The position numbers were made by a program, and so were the translations under genes. This document shows positions 9,901 to 18,900 of a DNA stretch of 64,000 bases, piece by piece. The stretch lies in contig OZ035962.1 in the NCBI GenBank assembly GCA_964034945.1, positions 68,586,274 to 68,650,273 on the forward strand. Reading direction: 5' to 3'. Position 1 is the stretch's first letter; each line of letters opens with the position of its first letter. The notes beneath the pieces are model-generated. The model made no database searches. It saw only the letters and a program-made list of their open reading frames with translations, and was not told the DNA's origin. This DNA comes from Chrysopilus asiliformis. Its lineage: Eukaryota; Arthropoda; Insecta; Diptera; Rhagionidae.

Positions 9901-12900
9901 ATCTGTGCAAAATTTCAAGTCTCTAGCTCAATCCGTGCGCCCGCAATCCGCGCCACAGACGGACGGACATGCTAAATTCAACTTTTTTTATCATTCTAAA
10001 CACTTTGGTGTAATTCATTTTTTTGTGTGATGACGGGATCTTGGCGTTACAAACGGTAAGGCAAATTTGATATACTCTTTGGTTTCACCATACGGGTATA
10101 AAAAAAACGCCGGTGATCTAAAGGTTGACTTAAAATTATTATTTTGGTTTTTTTTTTTGTATTTTCTTTTTGTTAAATTTTATTGATTTTTGTCAGGCTT
10201 TATTATTTTTTTAATGGAGTGAAATTGAACTGAATTACTTTATGATAAATACACTGTATTACGAGTATCATTGGCTACTTAAGCGGGAGTGGTAAAGTGT
10301 TTACTTGTAATGTGGCCGGCGAGCGATGTATCAATGTTTTTGGAACACTGTAATTCGATAACGCGTGAGCTGATTTGGGCTATATAACTGTCGTTGCAAT
10401 CCTATTAGTCTTACGAGTAACATAGACTACATGATGCCTTAGGAAATACAAAATGATACCATCCAGTGGCTGCTCGTGTATATTTGAAATGAGGAGGCAA
10501 AGTTAAAGTATGCCAAAAAATTACGCAATTATGTAGGAAGACCTTTTTTGGGGAATTATGTAAGAAAACCTATTCTTCTGGAGGGGAAAAGCGAAACAGA
10601 GATTGGTGTTCGTATTCTATATGTGGCTATGCTTGTTCTTAGCAAAAGCTGTGTGAAAGTATTTGTACGAATCGGAGGCTAGCCTCTATGAAGAGAATTT
10701 GTAATTTATGTTTTAGAGAATTTGACATTAGAGAATAGGATTTTCTTTTAAATTATTATTTTCTGAACATACAGATTTTTATACAGTCCATTATGTTATA
10801 AAAAATTAAAGGCATACGTTAGAAAAACATTTTTATAAAATGTTATGAATGAGGAGGCAATGCCTCCGTTTCCTCCCCTATAAAGCCGCCACTGATACCA
10901 TCATAAGACCTATCATGTTGAGTAATAAATAAGACATATTAAATGAAAGGTCTTAAGAAAATATGCATAAATATATACAAAATATTTCAAAATAAAAGGT
11001 CCATCCGTTTGTCTGTCCGTCCGTCCGTGAACACCGTAACGTTCGAAAGGATTGAGCTAGAGCCGTGGTTCCCAAACTGCGGGGCGTGGGGCCACGGCCA
11101 GGGGGCGTTAAGCAATTTCAGCCGTGCCCCCCTTGGGGGACGTAGAGCTACGGACGGTAGTCGTGAAGAAATTTGAAATTAACATTTCAAGATATTCTTC
11201 TCGGCTTGTCTAATAAAAACAAAGCAGCGTTGCAGACTTAATCTGGAAAGCAATCTCCGGTGTGCTCTGTCAAACATCAGACCTAATATTCAGATTTTAG
11301 TGAAAGAAAAACAGTGTCACTCATCCCATTATTTTCTATTTTTCCAGTTTTTTTTGTAGAAACTAGGGAAATAAATAATTGAAATGGACAGTAAAAATGT
11401 GTGTGGATTTTTAACTCAAAATATTAGAATAGAACCACGAAGGTTTGACAGGTTTTCAAAAAAAAAAGGGGGGGGGGGCGTCAACTGAAAAAGTTTGGGA
11501 ACCACGGAGTTAGAGACTTGTATAGTTACGTTTATCCTAAATGTCTAGGCTAAGTTCTTGAATGAGCAAAATCGGACCACTCCTTCCCCCCTCCACCGTA
11601 CAAACAAAACGGTTTTAGAATATGATTTTACGTATCCGTTCCATACATCAAAATTCAATCATACAACTCTTTTCCCCTTCTCACATACAAATGGATTTTT
11701 AAAAGCTTTTATTTAGCTCGCTATCTTGTTTGTCTGTTTGTCTGTTTGTCAGATCAAATCTTGCAACCCAATTTTGACCCACTTCCACTTGTCCGATTGA
11801 CTTGAAATTTTGCACACTTATATAAGTCCGATGACAATACAATATTTTTACTACTTCGTCCTTATAAGGATAACGGAAGGTCCTGTAAGGATAACGTGAT
11901 TATCCTTTTCTCCAAATTTTCCGGAAAAAAATCTATCCTGGGGGTTTTTGGCGTCGCTGAATCCGAATCTGTCATTAAAAAGTCAGTAAGGATAACGGAA
12001 GGTCCTGTAAGGATAACGTGATTATCCTTTTCTCCAAATTTTCCGGAAAAAAAATCTATCCTGGGGGTTTTTGGGGTCGCTGAATCCGAATCTGTCATTA
12101 AAAAGTCTGTAAGGATAACGGAAGGTCCTGTAAGGATAACGTGATTATCCTTTTCTCCAAATTTTCCGGAAAAAAAATCTATTCTGGGGTTTTTGGGATC
12201 GCTGAATCCGAATCTGTCATTAAAAAGTCTGTAAGGATAACGGAATGTCCTGTAAGGATAACGTGATTATCCTTTTTCTCAATTGTTCCGGGAAAAAATA
12301 TATTCTGCGGGTTTTGGGGTTCGCTGAATACGATTCTCAAGTTAAAAAGCCTGTAAGGACATCTCAAATGTAAAGCTATATATTCGAAGACTAAAAAGAA
12401 CAAAATAAAAAAAAATAAAAAAATTTTTTTTAAAAAAAGCTTTTATTAAAAAAAATGCACTAAAAAGAAAAAAATAATTTTCTGGACGCTGTGTATCACA
12501 AATATAAAAGCTTTTAAAAAGCGAGATAAAGCATAAAACAATAAAATAAAATTTTTTCTCGCTTTTAAAAAGCTTTTATATTTGTGATACACAGTGTCCA
12601 GAAAATTATTTTTTTCTTTTTAGTGCATTTTTTTTAATAAAAGCTTTTTTTAAAAAATTTTTTTTTATTTTTTTTTTAAATAAAAATGTTGTCTGTCCTC
12701 ATGTATAGTATTTGACGATTGACCCCTGGGAATTGTAGCTTTTCTTATGTTTACAATTTCCATCGCAATATTTAACTTCAGTAAAGTATAAAGATTTTTA
12801 TTCAAAAGACGCAACTAGTAAATTTGATTGACGCCAGGAATCAATTAATTTTACTTATTGTAGTTTATTACATTTTTCATTTTTATAATTTCTATCCAAG

Positions 12901-15900
12901 GATATTGTGTGTCGATGGCATAATTCACTTTTCTTATTGGATCAAATTAAAAACATTCTCATGAAAGCATTGTCGCTTATTAAAATTAAAATTGACGGTT
13001 TTTCTGGCAGCTTGATAAGGTTTTGATGAACTCAATAAATTGATTCGGCGAACATATAATTATGTTGTTATTCAAGGATACAGCAAATGTATTTTGCAAG
13101 GTTGCTTTGAGAGAAATTTGAATAAACAAGGGAAAGAATAAATTGATTAAATAGAAAAGCAGACATAAGAAATAGTCTATTTTTTTCCTCTTGTTATTAT
13201 TGTAAAATATTTTTCACCGTTCCTCTTGCTTATTCAATTTTTTCTTCGATATTTTTTCAATGTTATGTAAATTGAAATCATATTTAGTGAGTACTCGCAA
13301 TTTTTGCAAGTAGTAGGATTTTTACGATCGATACAGCATCATTCACCACAGCAACATTTCATTATGTATTCAAATTTGTTCTTTTGGATCAATAGCATAA
13401 TTGAATTACATTACTGACCTAATTACATTTAACTGATATGATTTTAGCGTTTTTTTTTTTTTTTTTTTATTTTATTTATTTTATTTATTTAATTCATCGT
13501 GATACAGGTTTGAGAATATATTTTAGGGCTAGAGATCGACTTCATGTCTTACAGCTATGAACAATTTCTATTAACAACAAATTTATGGAACATTATTTTT
13601 TCTTAAATAAGGGAAAAAGATGAGAAAAAAAAACCCTATATGACCAAAATACTTACAAACTATGGATTTAACTAAATGTCAATTATGGTAAATTTAGGAG
13701 TAAAATGTTATATTGAAAGAGACTTAATTAGAATATTACTGGAACTAGCAAACGAAGATTTAAGTTTTGTATTAAGTGACTCAATTTTGGTAGAAATTTC
13801 CAAAACCTTGTAATTAGAGTGTAGTAATTTCGTTGAGAAGTCAAAAGGGAGGTCGAGCATCATTTTTAATATTTTGTTTTGTTTTATTTGTAATTTTTTA
13901 AGATGAGATGTTGCACAACTATTCCACGCATTAGCACCATATAGAAGAACGGGTTGGAAGATTAATTTGAAAATTAAAATTTTGTTGTCAGTGGATAATC
14001 TTGACTTCCGGTTTATTAGAGGATATAATGATTTGATAATGATATCGCATTTTTTGACAATGTAGTCCGTGTTGTCTTTGAACGTTAGTTTTTTATCTAA
14101 TTTGACACCTAAATATTTAATACTATTTTGATTCCATGTTATTTCTTGGTTATTGAGGGTGAGGGGTCGTGGTGGCAAGTGACAAGCTTTACGTTTTTTA
14201 GTGAAAAACAAGGCCTCGGTTTTTGAGGGATTTATTTTGATTTTCCATTTGTGAAAGTATTTGTTGATGGAGGTAAAGGCTTTTTCGAGGTTGTTTGTTA
14301 TTTTTACCGGGCAATTTGAGGAGGACAGTATTGCTGTATCGTCGGCGAAAAGACCTATTTCACAGTTATCTAACTTAGGAAAATCACTTGTGAAAATGTT
14401 GTATAGTGTGGGGCTTAGTGATGAACCCTGAGGAACTCCAGCCGGTAGGATAAAATTTTGCGATTTTGCACCATTGATGTCTACGTATGAAACTCTATCG
14501 GTTAAGAAACTTTGAATGATTTTAGTAAGGTATAATGGGAAATTGAACATAATCATTTTATGAATGAGCGCATCGTGCCATACAGAATCAAAAGCCTTCT
14601 CTATGTCTAAAGTTATCATACCAATTGATTTCTTTTGTTTAAATCCTTCCTTAACAAGGTTTTTGATTCTGATAAGTTGATGGCTTGTGGAATGTCCTTT
14701 TCTGAAACCAAATTGCTCGTCTAGGTAGATTTTTTTTGATTCAAGAAAATTTTCCAATCGTGTTTTAACAGCCTTTTCAAAAAGTTTGCCTACTGAGCTG
14801 AGTAAGCTGATAGGGCGATAGCTGGATACTTGAAATCTGGGTTTGTTAGGTTTGGGAATACAAGTTATTTTTGCTATTTTCCAGGTATCTGGAAAATAGT
14901 TTATTTTTAGACATGAATTAAAAATGTGGACAAGGAATTTTAATCCTATTTTTGGGATATGCTTAATGAGCAAATTTGTAATTTTATCGGCACCCGGTGC
15001 TTTACTATTTTTCAATGTTTTAATAAAAATTTTTAGCTCTGTGGTTGTTATTTCGCGGAAGCTATTTATACTCTGACTGGATAAACTGGATATTGAAGTT
15101 AAGATATTTGACTGGGTACTAGGATCGCTAAGGTTTTCTGTTAATTTATGTTGCGCCTCAAAATATTTGGCAAAAGCATTACTTTTTTCGGCATTAGTTG
15201 TTAGAACTTGATTCTTGTCGTTTAAGTGAGGAATGGTTTTGTTGCGAGACTTCAGAGCCTTGGATATTTTCCAAAAAGGTTTACTACCCTTTTCTAATGA
15301 TGAAAGAAGTTTACACCAGTTCTTGTTTTTAATGTTTTGAAGCTCAGTGGTGATTGTTTTTTTAACAGCTGTGTAGTTTTGTTTTATAATAGGTATACGG
15401 TATCTTTGAAATTGTCTACGCAATTTGTTTCTGTATGAAATTAATTTTCTTAAACGGATCGGTATAACCCTCTGATAGTTAGTTTTACATTTTAACTTTG
15501 GAATTGAGGCGTTTGCGGCAGATTGAACAATATTATTAAATGTTATTATGTTTTGATTGATCTTTTCTTTAGTGTCAAGTGGTATCTGTAAAAGATTTTT
15601 AAAATAAATTTTTCTTGCAAAGTTCATACCAAATTTGTCCCAGTCGGCTTTGCGATAGTTAAATATTTCGGAAGTGAGTTCGCCTTGGGGTGTTGATAGA
15701 ATTTCGAAGTTAATTGGTAGGTGATCAGAGGAAAGTTTGTTTAGAGTGACTGGCTGGGTTATGAACTGTGGTGAATTTGTGATAATAAGATCTAGAGTTG
15801 AAGGAGAACTCCTAGAGGATTTCGGGAGATAAGTGGGGGAATGTGGAAAAACTATTTTGAAATTACTAGTTGCAAGTTTATTGTAAAGACTGATGCCCCA

Positions 15901-18900
15901 ACGGTTATTACGTTGACAATTCCAAAAGGAGTGCCTACAGTTAAAATCGCCAGCAACTATGAATTTACCGGGAATGTTATTAAAGATGCAAAAATCTTTT
16001 TCAAGATTTCTTAATTTTTCTAAATTATAATTTCCTCCTGGGAAATACGCCGCTACAAGGGTGATTTCGTCATACTGACAACAAACTTTTATAGACACGG
16101 TTTCGAAAACATTAGTCTTGAGTGAGGGTAGCATGTAGTGTTTAATTGATTTTTTAATAATTATTGCTACTCCACCACCTCTTTGGACTTCTCTATCGCA
16201 GCGATAAATTGCATAACCCGGAGAGTAACATTTGGAGGATGGATTTAACCAGGTTTCAGTTATAATTGCTAGGTCAATATTTTTGTCTTTTATCAAGTCG
16301 AATAATTCCAAGGCTTTGTTTTTGATGCTTTGAGCATTCCAGACCATTATGTTGAGGTTATTAATTATAGACATATTTGAGGGCTAGTTCTGTAATTACT
16401 CTAAATTGATCATCTTTCGATTTACAATTTTTAAGCTTTGATATTAATACATTAGTAATCTCCATCATTTCGGAAATTGAAAAAAGATTAGAATTGTTGT
16501 TAGAATTGATTTGGGGTAATAGACCTGTGTTTGTGTGTAATTGTTGTCGTTCATCAGATGACGGAAGAGTACGATGTCTGGTGATCGATGAAGCGTTGAG
16601 AAGTGGAAAGTTTGTATTATTGAATGCAGGTGGTGTAACTGGAGGATATTGACGAATTTGCTGCTGATATTGGTTGGTCCGTGTAGAAGTGTTTCTCGAG
16701 GCTCTAGTTCGTATAATTAGATATTTCTCTCGTTCAGGGCAGTTGATATCGCTGGCAGGGTGGTCGCCTGTGCAATTTGCACATTTCATTTTTGCTGTTT
16801 TATTTTCTCTGTTGGGGCAATCAGATGATTTGTGATTACTGGCGCACAGTCTGCATATAGTTTTTAGATGACATCCCAAAGCACCGTGGCCAAATGTTTG
16901 GCAGTTGTAACAACGAACCGGTCCACTTTGTTTTTTGCGATAGTAGTTGAATTTCACCATGGTATGAAAAATGGTTTTGCATTTATCTTGTAATTCGCGA
17001 AGTTTTGTTCCCTTAGGAAACGATAATAAATAAGTGGCGTGGTCCTGATAACGTGGCATTCTAATGGACATATTTTGAATGTTTACGCAATTTGTAATAC
17101 CACAGTTAGATAGCTCTTTTAGCAATACTGAGATTTCTAGTTTGTGAAGACCAGTCAAAACTATTTTAGTTAAATCGCTAGTAGATTGATCATGCGTGAA
17201 GAATTTAATTCCATCATTTACCAAGCTGTCAAATAATAATTTGTAGTCGTCGTTTGAAAGCGATGAAATTTTTGTTCCAATGCTCATGTTTTTGATCCAA
17301 TATTGGTTGATATTCAATTTTAAGAGGAACTCCTTAATTGTTGACAATTTCATGTCGACTATGGTAATTGGGGGCATGCTGGGTTTTTTAGGTGGTTTCT
17401 GGGTTGCAATTGATGCGTCTTCGTCCATATCTTCGTCAACTAGTTGACTAAGTGGAGCAAATTTGTTGTTTCTAGATGCATTTGCCATTTTTTTCTGACT
17501 AGCTTTTAAATGTTTAACCAAGCACTGTCCGGACTCATCGTCCTCGGACGACCGTTTGCGGGGATTTCTGGCTGAAATGCTCGCGGATGACTTTTAGTAT
17601 TTTATCGGAAAAAATAAAAACGACAAACAATAGAACTAGAGCGAAACAATCCGAACAATTGCACAGTCAGAGTTTTAGTACAGTAGCAACGACAATATTA
17701 CTTCCTTCTTTGGCTGTTAACCGAGAACTGTTAGCGTTTTTTTGGAACGCTGTTTTGAGAGGAATTTATCAAAATTAAAAATTCATAGAGTGAAATGGAA
17801 ATTTTCTGTAATTATATTCGAATCTCGATAGATCGAAACTGATGGAAATATATGAAAATTTGGGTTATTTTGAGATATCGAGGATACTATCGCGAAACTT
17901 CCTTTAACGGAGTTCGATGATAAATGACGATGTAAGATTAAGGATTGTAAAAAAAAAGTTTGAAATTGTTCGCGATAGCTTTGTATGTATTCCGTTATCG
18001 TGGCGACGTCTACTCTTTAAATGGTATTCGACTGGAAACTGGAAAAGCTTTGCTTATCATGGATAATTTCAAATTATCGACGTAAAATAGGGAAAGTCAA
18101 GAAGAAGAAAAAAATCGAGATACCGAGATATCGCTCTTTCGACTTATCAAGATTCCATTGTGTTATTTAGTATCTGACAGAATGTTGTCTTTCGGGTACT
18201 TGTACTTTCATGTAAATTCGAAATCAACATTTAAAATATCAAAAACTCGTTAACCACAAAAGTAATTTGACGAATTCCTTTGAAAAATAATGTTTTGTTA
18301 TATTTTTCGGTCGTCCTGAAAGAGGAATCAAACAGCCTTTCTGTTTCATCAATTCATCAATAAAACAGAAAGGCTGGGTTCCAATAATTGGTCTGAGTGT
18401 CAGCATTTCATGCCGAAAGGAAAACTTACGCAACGATTATTTTTCCTAAGACTAGTTTAATTTAATTCATACAAAATCCATTCATCTAGCGTTTTTTTAA
18501 CTTGTCTGTTTATTCCGAATGGTCTAAAAATTTTAGAATAGTACTCTGGCATTACCCCCGTCGCACACTTCAACTAAGCTATGTGAGCGAGGCTAGCTAT
18601 AGTTACATAGCCTAGCTGGGTTAGCTAACCTCGTTGCACATTTGAGCTAAGCTACGCGGCGATATTTTCAGTAAAGATATGCATTTTTCCACTTTATCTG
18701 CAGCCATTTTTAGATATAAATTATTTAACGCGATTAAAAATATTCCGCAAAAGAATTCAATTTTCACGTTTTTCTTACACTTTTATGTCCACAAAATACT
18801 ACACTTTTGCAAACACCGATTCTACACTGTATAACGCCGAAAATATTTATATGTGAGTGTCAGCGATGCCAGCGAAGTCGTTCGCGTAGTTGAGGTCTGA

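Larger units (their letters stand above)
11700..12690 (+). mobile_element. VNTR-plus-palindrome repeat family, copy with 4 tandem units
   Basis: Begins AAGCTTTTATTTAGCTCGC, then (GTTTGTCT)n, then the block CCGATTGACTTGAAATTTTG. Four tandem units of about 122 bp follow, and then a long palindrome. Related copies lie at 35180-35655 (inverted), 50890-51310 and 63010-63310 (inverted), with partial similarity at 19250-19460. Unit number differs between copies (about 4, 1-2, 1, 1). Confidence 0.6.
13457..17730 (-). mobile_element. Full-length Jockey-clade non-LTR retrotransposon
   Basis: The element lies antisense to the CaaX gene within its intron. On the - strand it starts CAGTTCTCGG at 17730, in the manner of I/Jockey-type LINEs that begin CAGT. 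It has a 5' UTR (17730-17489), ORF1 and ORF2 overlapping by 14 nt, a 3' UTR and a poly(A) tail (T-run at 13450-13468). The candidate target duplication TTAGCGTTTTTTT is present at 13444-13456 and 17731-17743, although the left copy merges with the tail. No internal stop is seen in either ORF, so this is a recent and possibly competent insertion. Confidence 0.85.

Noticed and set aside
13443..17743. LTR retrotransposon
   Set aside because: No long terminal repeats, protease or integrase. The endonuclease plus RT order, poly(A) tail and short duplication identify a LINE.
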